Assembly: GCA_001600095.1 (NCBI GenBank)
Contig: BCIX01000003.1
Location: 496,001-560,000 of the forward strand
Direction: 5' to 3'
Source: Bullera alba
Lineage: Eukaryota; Basidiomycota; Tremellomycetes; Tremellales; Bulleraceae
Length of the DNA stretch: 64,000 nucleotides
The position numbers and the translations under genes were made by a program. How positions within the stretch are numbered: the first letter of the stretch is position 1; each line of letters begins with the position of its first letter. The notes under the pieces are model-generated. The model saw only the letters and a list, made by a program, of their open reading frames with translations. It was not told the origin of the DNA and did no database searches. Positions 40,673-51,700 of this stretch are shown here, in pieces.

Positions 40673-41557
40673 TTAGGTTTGAGCAGTGGTACTGGAAGTA
40701 CCGTCCGTCCCCTCCTGGGTCTCGATCACGCATTTCTTCTTCTGAGTTTTGCACGACTCGCACGCTGGGGGCTTCTTCTCGCCGTCATTCGCTTGTGGAA
40801 CGAAAGTAGTCGTCCCGTCGGCCTTCGTCTCCGTCGCCCAACGATTCAGATATCCGCTATAGCTTCGACACGTTGACCCCGTGATTCGACAAGGCTTGCA
40901 ACGACGAGCTCTGTCCACATCACTGGGTTCACCTTTGGACTGGAGTCTTGTCGAATCGGCTGCAATCTGTCAGCAATGTATCAGACAGGCGAGCAATCTG
41001 GACGCACGCTTGTACGTCATGTCCGTCCTCTCGACGAAACGCTTGAGCTCGATCAATTCGCTCTCGAGGGCCTTGGCGGTGGATGCAGAGGTTGCCGAAT
41101 GCTGAGGGTCTTGGAGGGTCTGACAGATGGTGTTCAGCCTGCCTAAAATATCTCGAGATTCCTGATCCGCCCGTGAAAAGGCCTTCCGGGTTTTCGGCCT
41201 CTTCTTTGACGACTGGGCGTCACTGTGTGCGTGATCGTCAAGTTCCGAGTACTTTTCATCGTCGTTTTCTCTCTTCACGCCTTGTGCGGAACTGAGGCGA
41301 GGGTCGATCGCTGTATCCGTGTCCTGCTGGTCCCACCAGTTGGGAACCACCCCGTAAAACTGCGGATTGTGGGTGTTGTCAGAACCCAGTAATACCGAGC
41401 CCTGATACGAGTCGTGTGAGTTGACGTAGGATAGGGCTGCACCGGGAGACATGCTACTCCCGTCTCCTTCGTTCACAGGCGTGTCCCAAAATTGGTCACC
41501 ATCCATTGGGACCAGATTGAAATCAGCCAGTAGTGGATCTTCGTTGTTGAAATTCAT
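40673..41557 (-). CDS. Putative zinc-cluster-like protein B (split Cx2Cx6C pair, C-terminal)
   Basis: Two exons, about 278 residues. The N-terminus is acidic with bulky hydrophobics (NNEDPLLADFNLVPMDGDQF), like many activation domains. Then come a basic patch (SSKKRPKTRKAF) and a likely helical segment (ESRDILGRLNTICQTLQ, ALESELIELKRFVERT). A phase-1 intron precedes the Cys domain. The latter has RRCKPCRITGSTC and PPACESCKTQKKKCV, both Cx2Cx6C, separated by about 35 residues with SGYLNRWATETKAD. The second half-site (ACESCKTQKKKC) looks like the usual first half of a Zn2Cys6 cluster (ACxxCRxRKxKC). Matches to gene A in Cys spacing, the (A/G)YL(K/N)RW element, the KxPP before the second half-site, intron phase and domain order show the two are paralogs. 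Function as a transcription factor is inference. Confidence 0.72.
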
Positions 41558-42095
41558 ATCGATGAGGCAGCGTTGACTTGATGCGGCTGGTGAAGAGGAT
41601 ATGAGTGTCTTGGAGACTGTTTATTGTCTTTAGAGGGTGGGGGATTCTGGGTGATATGTGCGCTGAGAGGGGGAAATAGAGCGATATTTGTACCAGTGCG
41701 GGTGGAAGAAGGCGGCCATATGTTTTGTGCAGCTTGAAGAAAGGCTAGTCGACACGCCGAAACTGAGGAGGAGACTTTGGCAAAGGAGCCCCAAGTCGAA
41801 CGCGTTACGACCCCCGTTTGTCGCGTTGAGCTCGAATGAGTCAAGGAGTTGACCGGTGCTCCGACCCTATGTGTTTGACATCAATGCCTTCCGACTCCAA
41901 ACGTTTCGGCTGACAAAGTCAAGCCATGCTGGCATGTCCTGGAGGGTTGATATGGAGTGAAGGCCAGTGTTCGGGTTTGGGACGGGCCAAAAAGCGCTGG
42001 GGATGACCGGCGCGAGATGGCCCCTTAGGCACGTACTGGTCTGGATCAGCCTATGTATGCCCACGACCACTAGTAGGCATGAGCACTGGTGCATT
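41558..42095. other. Intergenic region upstream of gene B
   Basis: 538 nt between two minus-strand genes, holding the likely promoter of gene B and the 3' flank of the next gene. Nothing else was recognised. Confidence 0.5.
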
Positions 42096-43250
42096 TCATC
42101 TCGATTTGTCCAGATACTCATCATTCCCCTCTGCCCATTCCTCATCATCCTCGCCAAAGTCATCCACGTCCTCGCCTGTGCCCCTAAAGTGCTTATGTGG
42201 CTCTCTGCCCTGAGGACCCAGAGCAAATTTATCCCCCTCCCCATCATAGTCGCCTTCCATGTCGAACAGCCCTTCTGCGCCATCGTACTCATCATCATCG
42301 TCGTCCGAATCCCCTTTATACGTCATGAAAGCGGTCATTTTGGCCATCGCTTGTGCTCGCGCAATCTCGTCTTTGGGGTCGTAAAACACGTTCTGACCTG
42401 AGTCGCGTGATTTGCCGTTGGCGCTTGACGGGTCTGTAGCGGAAGAGAGGGCGTGGGAGGCCTTGTTGAGCTTTTTGCGGAGCGTCTTGGATGGTGTGTC
42501 GGGAGGAGTGGGTCGAGCAGCTGGGTTGATGGACATGCTGGCGAAGGTCCTCGCTGTTGCGGCTTCAAAATCTCTATCGCTCAACGCTATCGTCTCGGTG
42601 TAGGGCCTAGGCATGAGGAGTCAGCATTGAGTTTCCTCCGGGACGTGTAGGTGGAAGGGGTACACTCACAGTTTGATACTATTCGGCGCTAGCTTCTCGT
42701 CTTCCGCTTGTATACTCTCCAAAGCCCTCGCTTTGCCGCTGTTCAACTTGGCACCACCAGCAAGTCTGCCATTACCAATAGCACCATTGCCAGAACTGCG
42801 TCGTCGGGCTGTTGTCGAGCTTTCGGCATAAGGCATCTCTTCCTCCTTTATACCGTCGCTTTGTCCATTCAGTTGAGCGTCCGTAGCCTCTTGGACCAAC
42901 AACTCCTGTTCCCGCTCCAAGAGCTGTTGTCTGACCAGCAGCAACTTCTCCCGGAAAGGGTCGTTCGAGGGGCTGGGCGGCACTGGAATCGCGGTACCGC
43001 CTATACCACTGCCCGAAGCTGTCTGATGTGGCGAAAGCGGCGGGGGCGAAGTGGTAGTAGGTAGGAAGGTTGATGTGGGGGATGTTGAGAATTGAGAGCC
43101 GGCTGGCGAGCTGAATAGAGAGGTATTGAGGACTCGCTCATTACGCTCCAGGCGCGACCTGACTTCGGGCAGGGAGAGGGTTGAAATATCCTCTAAGCCG
43201 ACTCCGGTGTTGGGCACAGAGGGTCGCGTACGGCGGGTGACAGGCGGCAT
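42096..43250 (-). CDS. Hypothetical protein with coiled coil and acidic tail
   Basis: Two exons joined by a short intron (donor GTGAGTG, branch CTGAC, acceptor TAG), about 360 residues. It starts MPPVTRRTRPSVPNTG. The motif LPEVRSRLERNERVLNTSLF comes next, followed by a Ser/Pro-rich linker, a predicted coiled coil (REKLLLVRQQLLEREQELLV), a basic Arg/Ser patch, and the element LPYTETIALSDRDFEAAT across the intron. The C-terminus is very acidic (DSDDDDDEYDGAEGLFDM and following). I do not recognise the family. The conserved look of the N-terminal LERNERVL block and the clean intron make it a real gene. No signal peptide or membrane segment. Confidence 0.72.
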
Positions 43251-43779
43251 TGGACACTCAATCGAGAGAGAAGGAGAACGCAAAGATGAATGTGGACCAA
43301 GCTAGTAGATATGCTGCGACTTGTTGATCAGAAGAGGTGTAGTTGATGGTGGTGGTCGTCAGTACCTCCCTTATATACTCGCAGTATCAGCTGCTGCCAG
43401 CTGGCAAGCTGCTGGCTGCAGTCGGTCCTGTCACTGACATCGGTCGTGACCGGATGCTGACACCACGTGGGAGATCACCGGAGGTTAAGCCGATCTCCGT
43501 CTTGGCTTCTCTGAGTCTGCCCCGGTCGCTGCTGCCTGGACAACTTAGAGACGATGAAGACGACTACAAGCACAGCCTTGCCTAGTCTGACGGCCCTGAC
43601 CCAGTAAGCCAGTAATCGAAACACGGAATGCATCGTTCGCTCTAATCTCTACAATGTGTTGAAACATCCTGACTCGTACATGTTCACAGAATCAAGAGGC
43701 AATTATGGATCTGGAGATGGTCTCCTTGAAGGAGATGTTTTGGATCGATCAGATGAGGATCGAGAGTTTTAGAAATAAT
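43251..43779. other. Intergenic region between hypothetical gene and SER33
   Basis: 529 nt, promoter of the coiled-coil gene and 3' flank of the dehydrogenase gene. No gene or RNA was recognised. Confidence 0.5.
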
Positions 43780-45559
43780 TTAGTCTATCACGCGACTTCA
43801 TCAGCAATTGTACAACTAAGACGCCACGCTTTACTCACAGAGCAATCTTGTGAAGATGTTCGAAGAGTGACCCGAGATCTGCTTGTAGATGTTCTCGACT
43901 TCCTCCTCTCCGACATCACTGATATCCGCCATGAGGTACGCGATATCGCCCTTCGAGTCTGAGAACTGCTTGACAATGTTGTGATCGGCCAAGACGTTGT
44001 TGACTCGTTTCAGCACACCGGGCTCGTTCTTGTGCACGTGGCAGACTCGAATATGCCTCTCGTCCTGGGTGGTGATGGCTCTCAAGTCGACTTCTGGGAA
44101 GTTGACAGCGCCGATTGTCGTACCGTAGTTGATGTACCTCAGCAGAGCGGTAGCTACCTCTGATCCGATGGCTCGTTGGGCCTCCTCGGTCGATCCACCA
44201 ATGTGAGGGGTGAGGATGACGTTGGGAACCTTTCTCAGTCGGAGGATGAAGTCGCCCAAGGTCTCGTTGAAGCCTGGACCGTTGGATCCCGGCTCCTTGG
44301 GGAAGACGTCGACGGCGGCACCGGCAAGATGTCCAGACTCCAGAGCGTCGGCAAGAGCTGGAAGATCCACCACTTTTCCTCTAGCGTTGTTGATGAAGAA
44401 GGCGCCAGTCTTCATCGCGTTGAACTCGTCGGGACCCATCATGCCGATCGTGTCTGGGATCTCGGGGACGTGTAGCGTGACAAAGTCGGCTTTGCCCAAT
44501 AGGTCGTGCAGGCTTTCCACCTGTTTGGCGGATCCGAGTGGCATAATAGGCAGAACGTCGTAGTAGATGACGCTCATACCGAAAGCCTCGGCGAGGACCG
44601 AGAGTTGAGAACCAATGTGTCCGTAACCGACAATACCGAGCGTCTTGCCTCTGATCTCCCAGCATCCCTTCGAGACCTTGTTCCAGATTCCAGCTCGCAT
44701 CTCATTTCCTCGATCTATCAGCTGTCTCGACAGCGAGACGATCTCTCCAATGACCAGCTCGGCGACCGATCGCGAGTTGGAGAAGGGCGAGTTGAACACG
44801 GACACACCACGTTGGGCTGCACGTAGGAGGTCGACTTGGTTGGTTCCGATACAGAAGCATCCGATGACGACGAGCTGATGGCGCGATCAGCTTTCCACTC
44901 TCCTACCATGAGGGAGCCGGCACTCACGTTGGGACAAGCGTCAATGACCTTGGCAGTCATCTTGGTTTTGCTCCTGATACCGACGGCGTGGTAGGCGGGA
45001 AGCTTGGCGAGCAGCTCTTCCTCAGAGTAGGCTCTCGTGACTTGGTCGACCTGATTGATCATCAGCTGTGACCGTCCAACAGGTAGACCAGCTGCTTACC
45101 TCGAAACCCGCGTCTTTCAGGTAGTTTGCCGCGTCGTTGTTGATGTTCTCGAGGAGCAGGATCTTCTGGACACCCTGTCTCTTCTTGGCCTGGTCTCCAG
45201 AGCCAGACTCCTCGGCGAGAGGGTAGTCTGGTGGCAAGAAGGCGGTCAATTGCCTTGCAATGCTCGACACATGTTGCGACAACGACCTTCCGTGCGAGCT
45301 GGGCGATGTGGAGAAAGAGGTCGAGAACGTGTTTCGGGGCGAGGCCGAGAGGTTGGCCGTTGGCGAAGCTGGGCCATACGAGGACGGAGGCACACCTCGA
45401 GTGTTGGCGGGAATGGGGATGCTACACAACGAGAAGAGGGCTCGATTCAACGAACGGTCCGTGATCGCGTAGAAGAGGGAGGAAGGCTTACAATGCCGGT
45501 GGTTCAGAGGCCGACACGGACTCTCTGCGTCTGCCGTTGCTTGGGATGGGGACGGACAT
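43780..45559 (-). CDS. SER33: D-3-phosphoglycerate dehydrogenase (Ser3/Ser33/SerA)
   Basis: First step of serine synthesis: NAD-dependent oxidation of 3-phosphoglycerate to 3-phosphohydroxypyruvate in the cytosol. The sequence has a Ser-rich N-terminal extension, then KILLLENINNDAANYLKDAG, the dehydrogenase start AVGIRSKTKMTAKVID, NAD site LGIVGYGHIGSQLSVLAEAF, GAFFINNARGKVVDLPALAD and catalytic His in VILTPHIGGSTEEAQ. A C-terminal ACT domain follows (RVCHVHKNEPGVLKRVNNVL). About 510 residues. The last coding exon lies beyond a 54-nt intron (43785-43838): splicing changes the unspliced ending LLCE into TRLLY, the same ending as bacterial SerA (RARLLY), so the true stop is the TAA at 43780-43782. 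The first exon is MSVPIPSNGRRRESVSASEP. Confidence 0.95.
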
Positions 45560-46060
45560 GGTGATGATAGGTTGCTTTGCAAGTTGATTGACGGTGAAAT
45601 TGATGATCGCTCTGACGATGTGAGAATGTCAAGTCGTGTCAAGTACGTGCAACACTTGGACAACGTTGCAAGCTTCCACTTCGTTGCATCATCCTCCCCG
45701 ACTCGACTTTTGCATCGAGATTCGGAAAATACGGATCGATTGCGTGAGATTAGGGAAGTTTACGGCATTGAGATAATCGTAATAAGGGACTGTTGGCTGA
45801 TTAGCGGAAGCTTATCCACCGGTTATTTCAGACGCGGATTATTTCGACTTTATCCGAACTCACTCGAGCTCGAAGTCGTGGTGGAGGTTGAACTGAAATG
45901 TTGTCAAAATTGACCTTGACGCTACCAACGACGACGAGGGACAGCAACGACGACGGTAAAGACGATCACGAGCAAGAAGGCAGCGGGTCTAGATAAGACA
46001 CATCGGAGGAGACATTGCTCGGGAGTATCATTGAGCTAGCCTCGACTTTGGACGACCAAG
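45560..46060. other. Bidirectional promoter region, SER33 / UTP15
   Basis: 501 nt between divergent start codons. AT-richer than the genes around it. No gene, RNA or clear motif was assigned. Confidence 0.5.
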
Positions 46061-47923
46061 ATGGACTTCCTGCCCGTCCAGCCCTTGCCGGCGGCACCGC
46101 GGACATCATCTGCAATTACACCGCACTCGCGACACTTTCACTCCTTCCGCCATCCTCTGTTCATCAAGCACCCGTCCCCAATTACCCACATCCACTTCTC
46201 GCCCGCCAAACCCCATCGATATGCCGTTTCCTCGTCGACAAGAGTGCTGATATATGCGCCCAAGACGGGTAAAGTGGTCAAAACGATCACGAGGTTCAAG
46301 GACACTGCGCGAGGAGGAGAGTTTAGGAAAGATGGCAAGTTGATAGTCGCGGGAAGTGAGGAGGGTCTGGTGCAGGTCTTTGATGTCGGAAGTAGAGCTG
46401 TCTTGAGGACGATGAAGGGTCACGATCAGTGAGTAAGGCGCGGAGGGACAATGGCGATGCAGAATGGGCAGGACTGATCATGGAATGGCAGACCCGTTCA
46501 TGTCACGCATTTCTCGCCACATGAGGGACAGGTCCTATCTGCCTCGGATGACAATACTGTCAAGATCTGGGACCTATCGACGCAATCTTGTGTATCGACT
46601 CTGGCCTCACATACGGATTACGTCCGTTCCGCTGCTTTCCACCCCACCTCCCCCAACTTGATACTATCAGGTTCCTACGACTCCACATTCCGACTCCACG
46701 ACACGAGATTACCTCCGGCGACGTCGAACACAATCACAATGAAACATGGTGGATCGCCAGTCGAAGATATCTTGGTATTCCCAAGTGGGACACTGGGCGT
46801 CTCCGTCGGTGGACCAATATTGAGGGTATGGGACCTGAACATGGCAGGACAGTGCGTCAAGGCGATGAGCAACCACCAAAAGACCATCACGAGTGTCACA
46901 TTCGATGGATCGAAGCAGAGGGTCTTGACAGGAGGTCTGGACATGATGGTCAAGGTGTACGATGTCGAGGAGTGGAAGGTTGTGCACACAATGAGATATC
47001 CGGCTCCTATATTGAGTTTGGCAGTGTCGGTGAGTTAATCTAGCCAATCCTGCTGGTGATGAAGAAACTAAGTCTGTCGTCTCTAGCCCGACGACACGCA
47101 CATTGCTGCTGGTATGACCGATGGAACGTTATCAGTCCGTCGGAGAGATCCCAAAGCCACGGAAGTCTCTGTCGAGGAGGCCAAGCAGACTGCCATCTCG
47201 GCAGGGTCTTACGAGTACTTTGCCGACATGGAGAATATCTTCGGCAAGGGATACGTCAAAGCCAAGGGGAAGGACAAGGCGCCCGTCGTTGGACCCGCGG
47301 ACGAGTTCAAGGTGGAAGGCAGGCGGAAAGAGAAATTGAGGGATTTCGAGAAGTTCTTAAAGGCGTTCAAGTACACGGCGGCATTAGATGCCGGTCTGCA
47401 GAAAGTGAGCGAAGCTGCTAGGTCGCTATTGCGCTTTCACACAGCTGATGTTGATCTTCTAGGACGTTCGACCTTCGGTCACTTTCGCTCTGATACAGGA
47501 GCTGATACAGAGAGACGGACTGCGAGTCGCCTTGTCTGGTCGAGACGATGTGACGTTGGAGCCCATACTGTCGTTCGTCACGAGGCACGTTACAGATCCC
47601 AGATTTGGCGAGATGGCCAGCGATGTCGCGGGCGTCATCATCGGTGAGCATACACAGTCCAGATTGGGCACCTGTGCTGATGGGATCCACCAGACCTATA
47701 TACACCGATACTGGGCCAGTCATCACTGATAGACGAGATGCTGGGGAGGATACATACCCGTATAGAGCGGGAGCTGGGATTCCAGAAAGAGCTCATGAAG
47801 TTGAGAGGAGCGCTCGACATGACTCTAGCACAAGTGAGTGCCGCCGTTTTCGACATCGTAAATCGCCTGATGCTGATCAATATCGTCCAGGCGGCAATGA
47901 GCCAAATCGTAGAGACGGCTTAG
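46061..47923 (+). CDS. UTP15: U3 snoRNP protein Utp15 (WD40)
   Basis: Subunit of the t-UTP/UTP-A complex of the SSU processome, needed for pre-18S processing and linked to rDNA transcription. The start MDFLPVQPLPAAP leads into an N-terminal WD40 propeller: ITHIHFSPAKPHRYAVSSST, RVLIYAPKTGKVVKTITRFK, GQVLSASDDNTVKIWDL, NLILSGSYDSTFRLHDTR, VLTGGLDMMVKVYDVEEW. After it comes the UTP15 C-terminal domain: LRDFEKFLKAFKYTAALDAG, GRDDVTLEPILSFVTRHVTD and KELMKLRGALDMTLAQA. This order is specific to Utp15 among WD proteins. Five or so introns, about 545 residues. Confidence 0.94.
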
Positions 47924-48771
47924 GTGGACATGGAGAGTCACTGCGTGGGTGGAGAGGAGCATATCTTGTTGTCATGCATTAGCACTGTACGATATCCACG
48001 GCTCGCAGTAACACATCTTGATCGTCGTCGTTTCAGGTTGGATTTGCTTCCGCTCAGAGGTTGTGACATCGCGAGAAGCGGCATCCAGCTTGCATCCAGC
48101 TAATGGACCGTCCTCACGATGCCTACTGATTATGGGGTCTGGACACAGCTCCGTCGCCCACAAACGGACAGCCATGGCACTTGATGTGCGATAGTTCAAA
48201 TCGACTATGTTTCCACTTGTCCCGATTGCCCACGACATGTTTCGAGCCCGGTCTTCGAACTCGAACCCACTTCACACATCACTCACACATGAACACGACT
48301 CAATACCGTACTCAATACACAAGGAATAGTCATGGACACATGCGGTACACATGCACATCAAATCACATCGTCGCGAGTCTACGGTCGGCGACGTTCTGGT
48401 CCATAATCGCACACATACACCGTGCACTGTGTGCCACGCACCTCTCGGAGCAATGTCTCGCTGCTTGGTGTGCCCTGCGGACCTGGCGGTGTGATGGGTT
48501 GATTGATGGCGTCTACCCCTGGACGCGACCCAAAGGACGTTGGTCGTATGGAACTAAAAGTTGGGGACGTCAACAACGGGTCCGCGACGAGTAGCATCGA
48601 GAGTGTCAAAGCTGATGGTGGCAGTCGTTTCTTGTATCCTCAACTCTGACAGCGAATAGGTATCGTACTAGAAAATTGGTCGACTCATGGAATAGCCAGT
48701 ACGTCCCTCTCGCCTGATCGACCCCTTGGATCATCGAATTGGAGACGATCCCTAGGGCATGCCGGCTCGAC
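47924..48771. other. Intergenic region upstream of the giant gene
   Basis: 848 nt with a CA-rich part (about 48250-48420). An ATG at 48759 opens an out-of-frame upstream frame overlapping the predicted start of the giant protein. No tRNA or other RNA gene was recognised. Confidence 0.5.
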
Positions 48772-51700
48772 ATGCCTGTGACGCCACCACTCTCGCCCGT
48801 TCCACAGCGATGGAGGCCTTCGTCAATGGAAGATGATCCTCATCCGGACTTTGCCTCACTCCTTCAATCGTTCGACACCCAGCCATCACCAATCCACATC
48901 CCCCTACCGATATCTACAACGACGACTCCGACCTCGTCTCGCTCTGGCAACGATGGGGAGAGACGACGCGGCTTGCTGTACTCCCCCTCGGAGGAGAGCG
49001 ACGAGAGAGAAGTCGAGTACCTCACTGCACCGGGCACCCCAGCCAGGCGAGTCCCAGAGATCCGAACGACTTCGCCTTCGCCCCAACGACCCATCATGGG
49101 CTTCACGCCCGGTAGACCGACTTCACCCTCTCCTTCCTCCAACTCGTCCGACACGCGCACGTCAAGTCCACTCCCAGGTCCGCCGAGTCGGGGACAGATG
49201 TTCAACGAGACTACCAACACGGGCGCCAGGCTTGGTCTCACCAGGACTATCGGTAATCGCGGCAGCTTGACGGGTCCTCGAGGTCAACCTTCCCGTGAGT
49301 CTACTCCTATTTCCAGCTGTCCTACACTCGCGACGAGGCCCGTGCTAAGCCCTCTGTAGGCTTTGAAACCCCTCTCAACGCATCGTCAACCAGTATCGCC
49401 CCTCAAGCAACGGGCCAGTCGACTACAACCCTAGATGCAGCATACGACAGCGTCTTCAGTCAACTCGACGCTTTGGCCAATACACCACCCACTCTACACG
49501 ACCCGACTCCGCCCGCGGCCACCGCTGAGCTGGCAAACCCATTCAACTCGCCCTACCCTTCCACCCCTTTTGGCAGGAACAACGTGTCTAGGCTATCGGT
49601 GGTGTCTGAGCGCACGGAGATATCCACCATTTCTTCCACTACGACCTCGCCAAGTCGACATGAGCAACCTCAACTTGGCGCCGTGGCGACCGGTGGTTCC
49701 GATTCGAGACTGTCAAGGCGATCAATCAGCCCAAATGCCACTGCAGAGCCAACAGTACAAGGTAGTCCCCGAACTCGTCAGTCCAGCATCAGTTCGAGCG
49801 GTATCGTCTCGAGATTCCCACTACCACCAAGCCCGGTCAAAGGTCCCAGGGGCTCGCCTTCGGGATCCCTTGGAACTCCTCATTCGACCCCGAAGAAAGC
49901 TATGGACCTCATCAAGATGTTTGAGAATCAGTCCAAAGGCGGTTCAGCAATGCCACCGCCGCCTCAGCCGTCCTTCGCGCCTGCAGTCCTATCACGCACT
50001 GCCCAGATGGCAACCACCGGTATTCCCATCGTTACAAGCGCTCCGATCTCAACTGCCGCGACTGGTCCTCAGAGCTCGCATGTCGATTCTGCGCCAGAAC
50101 CAGAACCAGCAATCGATCTGAGCCGAGAGGCACGCCATCCTGTTCACACCACCCAGAACGTTCCGCCAACGCCACCAAGCAAGTCGCCCTCGCCGTTGTC
50201 GCAGGTCCGAACGATGATAGCTTCCTGGCGAGCGAGATCCGGTTCTCCTGACAAACGGGTCATTGGTTCACCAGGCAAAAGTGGTGATGGACCCGGTCGG
50301 CTGTTTGGCCGAGATCGGGATAGAGGTTGGAACGTGTCTATAAGGCGACGACGCCGAAACGACGGCAAAGAAGAGGGCCATCTAGCCGAGGCGACGGGCG
50401 ATGAGCCTGAGACTTCTGCTAGAGAGACAAGCGACTTGACCAGTACTGGTCCCGGTAGCGAGAAGACCGAAACCGTTCCAGCATATCCGGGCTACACTGC
50501 TACATCCCTGCCGTCCTGGACGTGGGATGAGGAGAAGGAAACATCGATCAAAGCCAACCGATCTGACGAGGGAGGCGGTGATGAGGCCGACGATCGAAGT
50601 CGACAGGATAAGGGCAAGGGACGCGATCTATCCGATCGTGGATCACCTTCCATCCGATCAGGTGCACTGAGCGTCTCATCAAGAGGCCGCATACTCTCAG
50701 GAGAGGTAAGTCCCAGTCCGTTGAAGTCATGGGAAATTTGCTGATATGTTCTACAGCCTCGACTGCGTGGAACGCTTTACTACCTCAACGTACATGATGA
50801 AAGTCGAAACTCAGAGTGGGAATGGGTTCAAGCCGATGCCGAGCTGTACAACGAAGCTCTGCAGTTGACCTACGCCACAAGAGATGGTCTCAAGGGAGTC
50901 ATCAGGCTCGACATGCTGGACCTCAGAGGTGAGTGCAGCTGTGTTGCCCCCTCTGCATTTCAGCTGATCAGACGTGAATAGAGGTCGCATCGACATACTC
51001 CCCGAACAACCCTGCTGCGAAGGATGATCTGGGCGTCATTGCTGCTAAGCGACAAGGAGGTATTGCAGACTTCCTACACCCCTTCATGCTGGTAAGTCCT
51101 TATCCGATAATTCCCTGGACATGTCTGATCGATTGTTAGGTCTACGATGATGGCTACGAGAGGCTTGGATGCGAAAGTGCAGTGGAAAGAGGTACGTCAT
51201 TCATCCTAGCCGAAGACTGTATGGTACTGACCAAGCTCCAGTGCGATGGATAGGTGCTATTTGGAACGTCCTGGCTCAGGCCAACGATACCAGGTCAGAC
51301 TCCAGAGCCCCGTCTCGATCCAGGAGGAATTCATTTGGCTCCAGCGATGTCGGTTCCGCTTCCACTCATCAGATGCCACGACCCGCGAATCCGTCGCCAT
51401 TTGGCATGCCAGCTCCAGGACAAGCATCCCTTGCGAATCGATACACCACCGACGACCACATCATCACCACACCAGCTGGATTCCCTGTATCCTTACTACA
51501 CAAGGGGTCAAGAAGGCTCGCGGCAGGTGGACCCGAACGTGCTCGATCCTTGCGCAGGGTTGCTTCTGAGGCGGATCTGTCGGACGTCGCTGGGACCAGT
51601 GGAGACTTTGGCGGTTCAGAATCGGATATCGCCAATGTACCGCTCACAGCGGAGAACGCCCGGAGATCAATGGGCATGGGAATGGGACCATCGAGGGACT

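Noticed and set aside
48236..48275. T-arm-like sequence (GGTTCGAGTTCGAA on the minus strand)
   Set aside because: No acceptor stem, D arm or anticodon arm could be paired around it.
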